Source: an uncultured Anderseniella sp.
GTDB taxonomy: Bacteria > Pseudomonadota > Alphaproteobacteria > Rhizobiales > Aestuariivirgaceae
Assembly (NCBI GenBank): GCA_947488295.1
Contig: CANKYU010000001.1
Span: 1 to 64,000, forward strand
Direction: 5' to 3'
DNA length: 64,000 nt
Of this stretch, positions 53,911 through 64,000 are shown piece after piece (positions within the stretch are counted from its first letter, which is position 1; each line of letters starts with the position of its first letter). The position numbers and the translations under genes are program-made. The notes beneath the pieces were generated by a model. The model saw nothing but the letters and a program-made list of their open reading frames with translations. It had not been told where the DNA came from and ran no database searches.

Positions 53911-56076
53911 ATGACAACCGATTCCACAGTTCAGGTATTGCTGCCGCTGGCGCTGGATGATGCCTACACCTACCTGGTGCCGGACGGCATGACGCTCGCC
54001 TCCGGCGACTATGTGCGCGTGCCCTTGGGCCCGCGTCAGGTCATCGGCGTGGTCTGGGACACGGGCGGCGAGGTGCCGGATACGGCCAGGCTTCGTGCGG
54101 TCAGCGAAAAATATGAAACACCGGCCATGCCGGAGCTGCACCGGCAGTTCATTGACTGGGTGGCGAAATACTATCTTGAACAGCCGGGCTCCGTCCTGCG
54201 CATGGCGTTGCGGGTGCCGGAGGCGCTGGGCGCGGCCCGCCAGCAGATCGCCTACCGGGCGTCGGGTCACGAGCCGCAGAAGCTGACGCCGCAGCGCGCC
54301 CGGGTACTTGATGTGGCAAATGACGGTCTGGCGAGGCGCGCGCCGGAACTTGCCCAGGAAGCAGGCGTCGGCGCATCGGTTGTGAAGGGGCTGGTCAAGC
54401 AAGGTGCGCTGGAGGCCGTCACGCTGCCTGCCATGGCGGCTTTTGCAGAGCCGGACCTGAACCATAACCGGGTCGAACTGTCAGACAGCCAGACGCTAGC
54501 AGCAGCCGAGCTGCGCAAGGCGGTGACGGTGCGCCGGTTTTCGGTATCGCTGCTGGACGGGGTTACCGGATCGGGCAAGACAGAGGTTTACTTCGAGGCT
54601 ATGGCGGCAGCGCTTGCACAGGGCAGGCAGGTATTGCTGCTGCTGCCGGAGATCGCGCTGACCGGACCGTTCCTGCGCCGGGTGGAGGAGCGCTTCGGGA
54701 TACCGCCGGCAGAATGGCATTCGGCGGTGCGCCCGAGAGAGCGCGAGCGGGTCTGGCGTGGTGTGGCCAGCGGTGCGGCGCGCATTGTGGTCGGTGCGCG
54801 CTCGGCACTGTTCCTTCCCTGGCAGCGGCCCGGCCTGATCGTGGTGGACGAGGAACACGAGCCCGCCTTCAAACAGGCCGAAGGTGTCAACTATCACGCC
54901 CGTGACATGGCCGTGCTGTATGGCTCCCTGGGCGGGTTTCCGGTGATACTGGCCTCGGCTACACCGTCGCTGGAATCGCTGTGGAATGCCGGCAAGGAGC
55001 GCTACGCCCATGTGCGGCTGGAGGCCAGGTACGGCAAGGCGCAATTGCCGGATATCAGCCTGCTCGACATGCGGGCTGAAAAAATGCCGTCCGGTGAGTG
55101 GATGGCGCCGGCCCTGGTTGAAGCCGTGGCCAAAACGCTGGGCCAGGGCGATCAGGCGCTGCTGTTTCTGAACCGGCGCGGCTACGCGCCATTGACGCTG
55201 TGCCGGACATGCGGGTTCCGGCTGGCCTGTCCGCACTGCGCAAGCTGGCTGGTTGAGCACAGGTTCAGGGGCAGGCTGGCCTGCCATCATTGCGGGCATG
55301 AGGAACCTGTGCCGGACGCGTGTCCGTCATGCGGCAGCGAGAAGACGCTGGTGCCATGCGGTCCAGGTGTGGAACGGCTGGCGGAAGAGGCAGCGCAGCG
55401 GTTCCCCGATGCGAAGATTGCAATCCTGTCGTCGGACCTGTCGCGCGGTGTGCTGCTGCGCGATACCCTGCAGGCGATTGCGCGCGGTGACTACAACCTC
55501 ATCATAGGAACCCAGCTGGTGGCCAAGGGGCACCACTTTCCGCAGTTGACGCTGGCAGGCGTGATCGATGCCGACCTGGCGCTGGAAACCACCGATCCGC
55601 GCGCCGGCGAACGGACCTGGCAGATGCTGGCCCAGGTATCCGGCCGGGCCGGGCGCGGCGACAAGACCGGCCGGGCGCTGGTGCAGACCTATATGCCGGA
55701 CCATCCTTTGATGCAGGCCCTGGCGGCCGGTGACCGTGACGGATTCCTGGCGCATGAAAGCGACATCAGGGAGCGCGCCATGCTGCCGCCGTTCGGGCGC
55801 ATGGCCGGTATCATCATTTCGGGCAACGACCGGGACGAGGCCGAGCGGTTTGCGCGCAGCCTGCTGAACCTCATACCGGATGCAAAGGATGTGCAGGTGC
55901 TGGGACCTGCGCCTGCGCCCTTGTCCATGGTGCGCGGACGTCACCGGTTCCGATACCTGGTGATGTGCGCACGTGATGTGGACATCCAGGCCTATCTCAG
56001 GCAGTGGCTCGGCGGGATCAAGCCGAGGGGCTCACTCAGGTTGGCCGTCGACGTTGATCCCTACAGTTTTCTCTAG
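53911..56076 (+). CDS. priA: Primosomal replication restart helicase PriA
   Basis: PriA recognises stalled forks and reloads the replisome. I start at ATG 53911; a TTG seven codons upstream (53890) is less likely. The 721-aa protein has the N-terminal DNA-binding domain (VQVLLPLALDDAYTYLVPDG), helicase motifs GVTGSGKTEVYFEA and VVDEEHEPAFKQAEGVNYHA, and the zinc-binding pairs CRTCGFRLACPHCASW and CHHCGHEEPVPDACPSC. The later motifs GTQLVAKGHHFPQLTLAGVI and VSGRAGRGDKTGRALVQT complete the helicase. No loss of key residues is seen. Confidence 0.97.
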   Translation: MTTDSTVQVLLPLALDDAYTYLVPDGMTLASGDYVRVPLGPRQVIGVVWDTGGEVPDTARLRAVSEKYETPAMPELHRQFIDWVAKYYLEQPGSVLRMALRVPEALGAARQQIAYRASGHEPQKLTPQRARVLDVANDGLARRAPELAQEAGVGASVVKGLVKQGALEAVTLPAMAAFAEPDLNHNRVELSDSQTLAAAELRKAVTVRRFSVSLLDGVTGSGKTEVYFEAMAAALAQGRQVLLLLPEIALTGPFLRRVEERFGIPPAEWHSAVRPRERERVWRGVASGAARIVVGARSALFLPWQRPGLIVVDEEHEPAFKQAEGVNYHARDMAVLYGSLGGFPVILASATPSLESLWNAGKERYAHVRLEARYGKAQLPDISLLDMRAEKMPSGEWMAPALVEAVAKTLGQGDQALLFLNRRGYAPLTLCRTCGFRLACPHCASWLVEHRFRGRLACHHCGHEEPVPDACPSCGSEKTLVPCGPGVERLAEEAAQRFPDAKIAILSSDLSRGVLLRDTLQAIARGDYNLIIGTQLVAKGHHFPQLTLAGVIDADLALETTDPRAGERTWQMLAQVSGRAGRGDKTGRALVQTYMPDHPLMQALAAGDRDGFLAHESDIRERAMLPPFGRMAGIIISGNDRDEAERFARSLLNLIPDAKDVQVLGPAPAPLSMVRGRHRFRYLVMCARDVDIQAYLRQWLGGIKPRGSLRLAVDVDPYSFL

Positions 56077-56085
56077 ATCCGTATG

Positions 56086-56150
56086 GCTTCTGATTGCATC
56101 AATCAGAAACCATAAAGCTGATCGCTTCCAAAGTGCTAGAGCAGTACTGG
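56086..56150 (-). repeat. Dispersed intergenic repeat, copy C (diverged)
   Basis: GATTGCATCAATC, then AACCATAAAGCTGATCG, AAAGTGCTAGAGCAG parallels copy A in the same orientation at roughly 70% identity by eye. It lies after priA and runs into the last codons of the lytic transglycosylase gene, so the end of that protein (GSGPVLL) is partly encoded by repeat sequence. Confidence 0.6.
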
Positions 56151-56789
56151 TCCGGAACCGCCGGTGTAACCCAGGCCCGGAGGTGATGACCTGAACCGGT
56201 CCTGGCGGTACTTGTCGGAATTGCTGCGCTTGACCTCGACCTTGTCGGCGTAGTCCCTGGCAGCTTCGGGAAGCTTCTTGGCGTAGATGCCGGCATTGTA
56301 GTAGGCGACCGAACCCCGGTTCAGGGCCTTGCGCAGGTAGCGCAGACCGTAGTGCAGGTTGGTATCGGGATCATACAGATCGTTGCAGGTGCCCTTGTAT
56401 CCGATGCCGCGGGCGGTCTGGCACTTGAGCTGCATCAGGCCGATCTCGCCGGCTGCACCGGTGACATTGGGGCGAAAGCTGGATTCCTGGAGTACCACGG
56501 CCAATGCGGTGTCAATTGGAACATCCGCTCCTTCAGCGTGAACATGTATCTTTGCCAGGATCACCTGGCGCGGCCGCTTGATTTTCGAGCGTTTGATGCC
56601 GGCAGTGGTCGCGACAGCCTTGGTGGACGGTTTTTCCGTGATCCGGTCATAGAGTTGCGCTGCTGCTTCAGGTTGTGCGGAAGCCGCATCGATATCTGCG
56701 GCAGCCCCGTGTGGATGGGCTGCTGCGGTGATTGGCAAGCAAATTGATGCCGCCAGTGCGACTGCACTGAACAATTTCCCTGATGTCAT
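56136..56789 (-). CDS. Lytic transglycosylase (SLT domain)
   Basis: A 217-aa exported peptidoglycan lytic transglycosylase from ATG 56789 (GGAG about 10 nt upstream; the frame continues to 56948 without signal-like sequence). The signal peptide LFSAVALAASICLPITAAA is followed by a linker and the SLT core: catalytic Glu102 in VLQESSFRPNVTGAAGEIGL, GLMQLKCQTARGIG and SVAYYNAGIYAKKLPEAARD. The family cleaves glycan strands by forming anhydromuramic ends, used for insertion of machines or turnover. The position between priA and the ATP synthase genes gives no further clue. Confidence 0.9.
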   Translation of the reverse strand: MTSGKLFSAVALAASICLPITAAAHPHGAAADIDAASAQPEAAAQLYDRITEKPSTKAVATTAGIKRSKIKRPRQVILAKIHVHAEGADVPIDTALAVVLQESSFRPNVTGAAGEIGLMQLKCQTARGIGYKGTCNDLYDPDTNLHYGLRYLRKALNRGSVAYYNAGIYAKKLPEAARDYADKVEVKRSNSDKYRQDRFRSSPPGLGYTGGSGPVLL

Positions 56790-57207
56790 TTGAAATTTAC
56801 TCCGGTGTTCTCGTCGTGTCAGGGTGCGTATGTGACGCCCGTGATTACGCATGCCGGCGGTTGGCCGGCAAAAGATTCCCTTGTTACTCATCTGGTTACA
56901 GTCACTGAAAGCGCCGCTCGTGTGACTGTTCCTCGCCGTCTGGCGCAAGCACTAACGGGATGCCTGGGCCGTATCAGGGGGTTGTATAGACAGTTTGAAG
57001 GCAACAATGTGTCACCGATTGCGGCAATCCGCCGCCATGTCACAGTTGCGCCACGCATATGCCTGTGCTAGATCGAGCGCGCAACTGGGAAAGCACGGCT
57101 TGCCGGGTAAATCCGGTTGCGGGGAATTACCAAAACAAGTCAGGTATTTGCACCGATCCCGGTGGTGCCTGAAGTCCGCAAAACCGCCAAAGTGAGTACA
57201 CCTCCAC
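56790..57207. other. Intergenic region upstream of the ATP synthase operon
   Basis: About 420 bp with no supported gene. A GCCGGC-GGTTG-GCCGGC hairpin (about 56850-56867) lies near the transglycosylase start. TTGCGC (about 57048) with TAGATC 17 bp on (about 57071) is a possible promoter for atpH; confidence is low. No riboswitch pattern was recognised. Confidence 0.4.
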
Positions 57208-57768
57208 GTGACGGCTCAAGAACAAAAAGCAACAGGTATGCCGGGGCGTTACGCCACTGCTCTGTTTGAACTGGCACAGGAATCCAATTCGGTCAGCCAG
57301 GTTTCGGCTGATCTGGACACCTTCGCTGCCATGCTGGATTCATCTGATGATCTGACCCGGCTGGTCCGCAGCCCGGTGTTCGGCGCCGGCGAACAGGTCG
57401 CGGCACTGAACGCGGTGTTTGCGCAGGCGGGCATCAAATCCGTTGCAGCGAATTTCATCAAGCTGACGGCCAGCAACCGTCGGCTTTTTGCTATCAGGGA
57501 CATGATCGGCGCGTTCAGATCACTGGTCGCCGAGGCACGCGGTGAAATTGCCGCTGAAGTTGTTTCCGCAGAAAAATTAACCGCTGCACAGCTTTCCAAG
57601 CTGAAGGCGGAACTGAAAGCTTCGGTAGGTTCAGACGTCGAGCTTGCCACCACTGTTGATCCGTCGATACTCGGCGGACTTATCGTTAAAGTCGGTTCCC
57701 GTATGGTCGATAATTCACTTCGCACCAAACTCCAGAACCTCAAGGTTTCCATGAAAGGGGTCAGCTGA
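57208..57768 (+). CDS. atpH: ATP synthase delta subunit
   Basis: Peripheral-stalk subunit (OSCP homologue) linking the F1 head to the stator. GTG 57208 gives 186 aa, the length usual in Rhizobiales; ATG 57238 would remove the N-terminal ten residues. It has [20 protein letters not shown], the middle [20 protein letters not shown] and the C-terminal [20 protein letters not shown]. Its TGA overlaps the atpA ATG (TGATG). The Fo genes (atpB, E, F) are elsewhere, as normal in alphaproteobacteria. Confidence 0.96.
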   Translation: MTAQEQKATGMPGRYATALFELAQESNSVSQVSADLDTFAAMLDSSDDLTRLVRSPVFGAGEQVAALNAVFAQAGIKSVAANFIKLTASNRRLFAIRDMIGAFRSLVAEARGEIAAEVVSAEKLTAAQLSKLKAELKASVGSDVELATTVDPSILGGLIVKVGSRMVDNSLRTKLQNLKVSMKGVS

Positions 57769-59300
57769 TGGATATCCGCGCCGCCGAGATTTCCTCAATT
57801 CTCAAAAAGCAGATCAAGGACTTTGGCAAAGAAGCCCAGGTCTCAGAGATCGGTCAGGTGTTGTCCGTCGGTGACGGTATCGCCCGCGTCTATGGTCTGG
57901 ACAATGTCCAGGCCGGTGAGATGGTCGAGTTCCCCGGCGGCATCATGGGCATGGCGCTGAACCTGGAAGTCGACAATGTCGGTATCGTTATTTTCGGGTC
58001 CGACCGCGACATCAAGGAAGGCGACACCGTCAAGCGGACCGGCGCCATTGTGGAAGTGCCCGTGGGCAAGGAATTGCTAGGTCGCGTGGTTGATCCGCTC
58101 GGTAATCCGATTGACGGCAAGGGTCCGATCAAGGCGACACAGCGCCAGCGCGTGGACGTCAAGGCACCTGGCATCATCCCGCGCAAGTCCGTGCATGAAC
58201 CGATGGCAACCGGCCTCAAGGCGGTTGATGCGCTGATCCCGGTTGGCCGCGGCCAGCGTGAACTGGTGATTGGTGACCGTCAGACCGGCAAGACCGCCAT
58301 TCTGCTCGATACCATACTCAACCAGAAGCCGATCCACATAAACGGCCCTGAAGAAGACAAGCTGTACTGCGTGTATGTGGCCTGCGGCCAGAAGCGCTCC
58401 ACGGTCGCCCAGTTTGTGAAGATTCTTGAAGACAACGGTGCGCTGGAATACTCCATCATCGTTGCGGCAACCGCGTCTGATCCGGCGCCGCTGCAGTTCC
58501 TGGCACCTTTTGCCGGCTGCACCATGGGTGAATATTTCCGCGACAACGGCATGCACGCGCTGATCGGTTATGACGATCTGTCCAAGCAGGCTGTCGCCTA
58601 TCGTCAGATGTCACTGCTGCTGCGCCGTCCTCCAGGACGTGAAGCCTATCCCGGTGACGTGTTCTATCTCCATTCACGCCTGCTGGAACGCTCAGCCAAG
58701 CTGAACGAAGACAACGGATCGGGCTCGCTCACCGCGCTGCCGATCATTGAAACCCAGGCCAACGACGTGTCCGCCTACATTCCGACCAACGTGATTTCGA
58801 TCACAGATGGCCAGATCTTCCTTGAAACCGACCTGTTCTATCAGGGTATCCGCCCTGCGGTGAACGTGGGTCTGTCGGTGTCGCGCGTGGGCTCTTCGGC
58901 CCAGATCAAGGCGATGAAGCAGGTTGCCGGCAAGATCAAGGGTGAACTGGCCCAGTATCGTGAGATGGCGGCCTTTGCCCAGTTTGGTTCTGACCTTGAT
59001 GCGTCGACCCAGCGCCTGCTGAACCGCGGTGCGCGCCTTACGGAACTGCTCAAGCAGCCGCAGTTCTCGCCGCTCAAGACGGAAGAGCAGGTTGTGGTGA
59101 TCTATGCCGGGGTGAACGGCTACCTCGACGATATCGCTGTCAATCAGGTTGGTGAATTCGAAGACGGCCTGTTGCGCCTGGTACGCGACAGCCATGCCGA
59201 CCTGCTGGAATCACTGCGGACGAAAAAGGAAGTTACCGACGAGATCGGCGACAAGCTGAAGTCCATCGTTGATGACTATGCCAAGGCATTCGCGGCCTGA
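57768..59300 (+). CDS. atpA: ATP synthase alpha subunit
   Basis: Regulatory nucleotide-binding subunit of F1. The 510-aa protein begins [20 protein letters not shown] and carries the P-loop [30 protein letters not shown], the conserved [20 protein letters not shown] (catalytic Arg region) and the C-terminal helical domain. It overlaps atpH by one base and is followed by atpG after 42 bp. Confidence 0.98.
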   Translation: MDIRAAEISSILKKQIKDFGKEAQVSEIGQVLSVGDGIARVYGLDNVQAGEMVEFPGGIMGMALNLEVDNVGIVIFGSDRDIKEGDTVKRTGAIVEVPVGKELLGRVVDPLGNPIDGKGPIKATQRQRVDVKAPGIIPRKSVHEPMATGLKAVDALIPVGRGQRELVIGDRQTGKTAILLDTILNQKPIHINGPEEDKLYCVYVACGQKRSTVAQFVKILEDNGALEYSIIVAATASDPAPLQFLAPFAGCTMGEYFRDNGMHALIGYDDLSKQAVAYRQMSLLLRRPPGREAYPGDVFYLHSRLLERSAKLNEDNGSGSLTALPIIETQANDVSAYIPTNVISITDGQIFLETDLFYQGIRPAVNVGLSVSRVGSSAQIKAMKQVAGKIKGELAQYREMAAFAQFGSDLDASTQRLLNRGARLTELLKQPQFSPLKTEEQVVVIYAGVNGYLDDIAVNQVGEFEDGLLRLVRDSHADLLESLRTKKEVTDEIGDKLKSIVDDYAKAFAA

Positions 59301-59342
59301 CCGGCGCTGTTCGCAGAGATCAACTGAGGGAAATCAGGGACT

Positions 59343-61777
<2,435 letters not shown>

Positions 61778-61814
61778 TTGCGCCTGCGTGTCGGACTGAT
61801 TAACGGAGAGCCTT

Positions 61815-62213
61815 ATGGCCGATCTCTTGAAGTTTGAACTGGTATCGCCCGAACGGCTGTTGTCGTCCGGCGACGTGCAGCAGGTGGTTGTGCCTGGCAC
61901 CGAGGGCGAGTTTACCGTGCTGGTCAACCACGCGCCGGTGCTGTCGACGCTCAAGCCCGGTGTGGTCACTGTCACCGATGAGAACGGCAGTGCAGAACGC
62001 ATTTTCGTGCGCGGCGGGTTTGCCGAAGTGAACCCGGCGGGACTGACCATTCTGGCTGAGGAAGCCGTTGCCGTGAGTGAACTGTCGGCGGACGATCTGG
62101 CGCAGAAAATCCAGAACGCCCGGGAAGATGTGGATGATGCCACTGATCCTGAGAAAAAGCGCCGGGCGCAGGAAACGCTCGATCACCTGACACAATTGCA
62201 GTCAGCGCTTTAA
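61815..62213 (+). CDS. atpC: ATP synthase epsilon subunit
   Basis: Inhibitory rotor subunit. The 132-aa protein has the beta-sandwich LLKFELVSPERLLSSGDVQQ with VVPGTEGEFTVLVNHAPVLS, then FVRGGFAEVNPAGLTILAEE, and a short C-terminal helical hairpin. GGAG precedes ATG. It ends the atpHAGDC operon; the terminator at 62241-62266 follows. Confidence 0.97.
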   Translation: MADLLKFELVSPERLLSSGDVQQVVVPGTEGEFTVLVNHAPVLSTLKPGVVTVTDENGSAERIFVRGGFAEVNPAGLTILAEEAVAVSELSADDLAQKIQNAREDVDDATDPEKKRRAQETLDHLTQLQSAL

Positions 62214-62240
62214 GGCGGACTTGCAGACACTGAATTCAAG

Positions 62241-62266
62241 CCGGGCGGTCAAATGCCCGGTTTTTT
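62241..62266 (+). terminator. Rho-independent terminator of the atp operon
   Basis: CCGGGC (62241-62246) and GCCCGG (62255-62260) pair with an 8-nt loop, then six T. It lies 28 bp after the atpC stop. The methyltransferase frame opens inside this hairpin at 62253, which argues for its start at ATG 62292 instead. Confidence 0.9.
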
Positions 62267-62291
62267 GTTTGTGAAACGGGACCGGACTGGC

Positions 62292-62906
62292 ATGAAACAG
62301 ACATCACCATCGGCAGAGCGCAACATGGACATTGTGCGTGACCGGTTGCTCAAGATTGTGCCTGACACCGCACGCGACGTGCTGGAAGTCTCATCGGGTA
62401 GCGGCCAGCACGGCGCGCATTGTTCGCCTGCCATGCCGCATCTGCGCTGGTGGCCGACAGAGTATGATCCCGACAGGCTGGCGAGTATTGCTGCTTATGC
62501 CGCAGATACGCCGTACGGTAATCTGATGCCGCCGCAGCAACTCGATGTGATGGCGGATGCCTGGGAGAATACCGCGCAGCCTGAACGCGCAGATGTAATC
62601 GTCAATATCAACATGATCCATATTGCGCCGTGGGCTGCATGCGCCGGATTGTTGCGTGGCGCCGGGCACAAGTTGCGGGAAGGCGGGCTGTTGGTGTTTT
62701 ACGGGCCGTTCCGGCAACGAGATGTCGAAACGGCAGACAGCAACGAAGCTTTCGAGGTGTGGCTGAAAGGCCAGGACCCGGCTTATGGTCTGAGATTCGT
62801 CGAAGATGTCGCCGAAGAGGCGTCCCGCCACAAGTTGTCATTGTCGGAAGTCCTTCCGGTTCCGGCCAACAATCTGGTTGTGGTGTTCACGCGCAAAGAG
62901 GCCTGA
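62292..62906 (+). CDS. DUF938 class I SAM-dependent methyltransferase
   Basis: A 204-aa methyltransferase-fold protein beginning MKQTSPSAERNMDIVRDRLL. Motif I is VLEVSSGSGQHGAHCSPAMP, followed by PTEYDPDRLASIAAYAAD and DVIVNINMIHIAPWAACAGL, then GGLLVFYGPFR. These match the DUF938 group, uncharacterised methyltransferases. ATG 62292 follows the atp terminator and the GGACTGGC leader; the frame is longer upstream but starts in the terminator. It overlaps the convergent rppH end by 20 bp. Confidence 0.9.
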   Translation: MKQTSPSAERNMDIVRDRLLKIVPDTARDVLEVSSGSGQHGAHCSPAMPHLRWWPTEYDPDRLASIAAYAADTPYGNLMPPQQLDVMADAWENTAQPERADVIVNINMIHIAPWAACAGLLRGAGHKLREGGLLVFYGPFRQRDVETADSNEAFEVWLKGQDPAYGLRFVEDVAEEASRHKLSLSEVLPVPANNLVVVFTRKEA

Positions 62907-63396
62907 ATTCCTTGATGACCTGGCTGTAGACGGCGCGCTTGAACGGCACGATCAGGTCTTCCAGTTCGTTGATGTCGGCCCAGCGCCATTCGTCAAATTC
63001 CGGTTTGTGGCCAATGCCCGAAATGTCGACTTCCGCGTCGTCACCGGTAAACCGGAAGGCGACCCATTTCTGTTTCTGGCCCCGGTAACGGCCCTTCCAT
63101 GCGACACCGACCAGGTGGTCCGGCAAGTCGTAGGTGAACCAGTCGCCGGTCTCCGCCAGTATGGTTGCCGAGCGCACGCCGGTCTCTTCGGTCAGTTCGC
63201 GCGTGGCGGCGGTGCGGATGTCTTCGCCGTCATCGATACCGCCCTGTGGCATCTGCCACCACATGCCCACGCCGGCGGCTTCGTCATCGTTCTCCTGCAC
63301 AATGCGATGCCCGATCCAGACCCGGTTCTGCGGGTTCAGCAGCATGACGCCCACGCATGGTCGGTAAGGAAGACTGGCGTACTGGTCAGTTGTCAT
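62887..63396 (-). CDS. rppH: RNA pyrophosphohydrolase RppH (Nudix)
   Basis: RppH removes pyrophosphate from mRNA 5' ends to start decay and hydrolyses dinucleoside polyphosphates. From ATG 63396 it is 169 aa: PYRPCVGVMLLNPQNRVWIG, MWWQMPQGGIDDGEDIRTAA and the Nudix box continuing to RELTEETGV. The Tyr/Trp-rich DEWRWADINELEDLIVPFKR ending is typical. The frame runs to 63450 but that extension includes repeat sequence. It converges with the methyltransferase gene. Confidence 0.94.
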   Translation of the reverse strand: MTTDQYASLPYRPCVGVMLLNPQNRVWIGHRIVQENDDEAAGVGMWWQMPQGGIDDGEDIRTAATRELTEETGVRSATILAETGDWFTYDLPDHLVGVAWKGRYRGQKQKWVAFRFTGDDAEVDISGIGHKPEFDEWRWADINELEDLIVPFKRAVYSQVIKEFRPLCA

Positions 63397-63420
63397 GTGA
63401 GCATGCCCCGAGAAATTTTC

Positions 63421-63526
63421 CAGATCAGAATGATTTTTGGTTGAGATCAACCAAAACCATAAACCTGATCGTTTTTAAAGTGGTAGAGCAACTTTATGGG
63501 TTCATTTGAACCCAAAGGCTCTAGAG
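63421..63526 (-). repeat. Dispersed intergenic repeat, copy A (upstream of rppH)
   Basis: About 106 bp, the inverted relative of copy B: CAGATCAG, a GGTTGAGATCAACC palindrome, ACCATAAACCTGATCG, GGTAGAGCAACTTTATGGG, a GGGTTCATTTGAACCC palindrome and GGCTCTAG. Identity to copy B over the aligned length is about 75-80% by eye. It directly adjoins the MITE-like element, sharing the CTAG. Confidence 0.8.
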
Positions 63527-63789
63527 CCCTTTCCACCTAAATAGAAACATTTGACCGATTTTCTGCGTTTGCTGGCCAGGCACGGCTTCCGCCTTGGTCT
63601 GGTTGACCATAAGGAAGGCGTAACGCAGTCCAGCGGGCGCAGAAAACCGGCCTTCGGTGGATCAAATCAGTCCATCGGCGTCGTTGAAAAGCTTGCCCGA
63701 TGACACCACATCGCGCTTCGCTTTTCGTCTAGCCGAGTGAACTGATTTGAGGCCATCAAACGATTCAATTTAGGTGGAAAGGGCTCTAG
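63521..63789. mobile_element. 269-bp MITE-like element with 22-bp terminal inverted repeats
   Basis: Positions 63521-63542 and 63768-63789 are perfect 22-bp inverted repeats with the core AGAGCCCTTTCCACCT. Pairing continues imperfectly for about 10 more bases (TTTGA/TCAAA). Inside are two further inverted pairs: CGATTTTCTGCG (about 63555) with CGCAGAAAACCG (about 63640), and TCAAATCAGT (about 63663) with ACTGATTTGA (about 63740), so the whole folds into nested hairpins. CTAG at both ends may be a 4-bp target duplication. No transposase is encoded. It adjoins repeat copy A and provides the stop codon of the deacetylase gene. Confidence 0.75.
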
Positions 63790-64000
63790 CTGCGGCGGGC
63801 GGCGAAAGCCGCGGACACCGGCACCAGCAGAATATTGCGGCCGGCCAGCCCCTGCGCCCATTGATCAATGGCTTCGATGGTCACCGGCAAACCGGATCCC
63901 GTTGCGATGGCTATGCCGGAGTGGCGGGCCTGGGCTTCCAGTTTCTGCAGCGCTGCCAGAACCGAAGCGGGTGAGCCGTCACCATCGAGACTGACAACCG
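63786..64000 (-). CDS. Divergent polysaccharide deacetylase (YibQ/DUF610-type), C-terminal part
   Basis: About 71 codons of the 3' end are visible, reading DGDGSPASVLAALQKLEAQA, then HSGIAIATGSGLPVTIEAID, QWAQGLAGRNILLVPVSAAF and AARRS before TAG. This matches the C-terminus of the divergent polysaccharide deacetylase family, which in Rhizobiales sits beside rppH and the ctpA protease gene. The stop TAG (63788-63786) lies in the CTAG end of the MITE-like element, so the protein's last residue or two are likely set by that insertion. The start is beyond the window. Confidence 0.85.
   Translation of the reverse strand, partial: VVSLDGDGSPASVLAALQKLEAQARHSGIAIATGSGLPVTIEAIDQWAQGLAGRNILLVPVSAAFAARRS

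Overview
The window comes from a high-G+C alphaproteobacterium, most likely of the order Hyphomicrobiales (Rhizobiales). This rests on gene order. The window carries ftsY-ispZ next to a complete ccmABCDG operon, acnA followed by a DUF1223 gene, sdhCDAB behind a CoA-ester lyase and a MaoC hydratase, zapE-mdh-sucCDAB-lpd, xerC, fsa-priA-atpHAGDC, and rppH beside a divergent polysaccharide deacetylase. No rRNA, tRNA, CRISPR array, prophage or complete insertion sequence was seen. The window opens inside the (GAG CCT)n repeat of ftsY and closes inside a deacetylase gene.

Layout. 1-5.2 kb: ftsY, ispZ/yciB, a MarR gene and the cytochrome c maturation operon (minus strand). 5.2-13.5 kb: an accessory block that appears to split the usual ccmA/acnA divergent junction. 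It holds a cold-shock gene with a structured 3' region, a run of small conserved-looking proteins (one of 44 aa), a secreted protein with five Cys repeats, a small di-iron hydroxylase-like membrane protein, and a cluster of M81 metallopeptidase, DUF1611/DgcN-like protein and PLP racemase that points to D-amino-acid metabolism. 13.5-21 kb: acnA, DUF1223, then a minus-strand group (pyridoxal kinase, DUF429, a FolD whose catalytic Lys is Gln, a threonine-dehydratase-like enzyme, DUF1330). 21-26.6 kb: CoA-ester lyase, MaoC hydratase and succinate dehydrogenase. 26.6-33.3 kb: accessory genes, mmsA with operator-like palindromes, and a START/SRPBCC-site-2-protease fusion. 33.3-44.5 kb: zapE, mdh, sucC, a secreted protein gene lodged between sucC and sucD, then sucD, sucA, sucB and lpd. 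44.5-53 kb: a DAO-type oxidase, xerC, then a second accessory patch (GNAT, MFS remnant, NTF2-like and DUF3237 proteins facing a MarR gene), a DEAD-box helicase and a BtuF-like protein. 53-64 kb: fsa, priA, a lytic transglycosylase, the F1 ATP synthase operon, a methyltransferase, rppH, a dispersed intergenic repeat, a 269-bp MITE-like element and the 3' end of a deacetylase gene.

How the genes work together. Most of the TCA cycle is here: aconitase, 2-oxoglutarate dehydrogenase, succinyl-CoA synthetase, succinate dehydrogenase and malate dehydrogenase. So are heme attachment to c-type cytochromes and the catalytic sector of ATP synthase, which makes this a respiratory-core region. Around the core sit acyl-CoA enzymes (lyase, hydratase, MmsA) feeding C3/C4 units into the cycle. 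The most unusual content is the D-amino-acid-like cluster, the Cys-repeat protein, the FolD active-site change, the SRPBCC-S2P fusion and the mobile repeats. No computation or database search was run; family names come from motifs recognised in the sequence.
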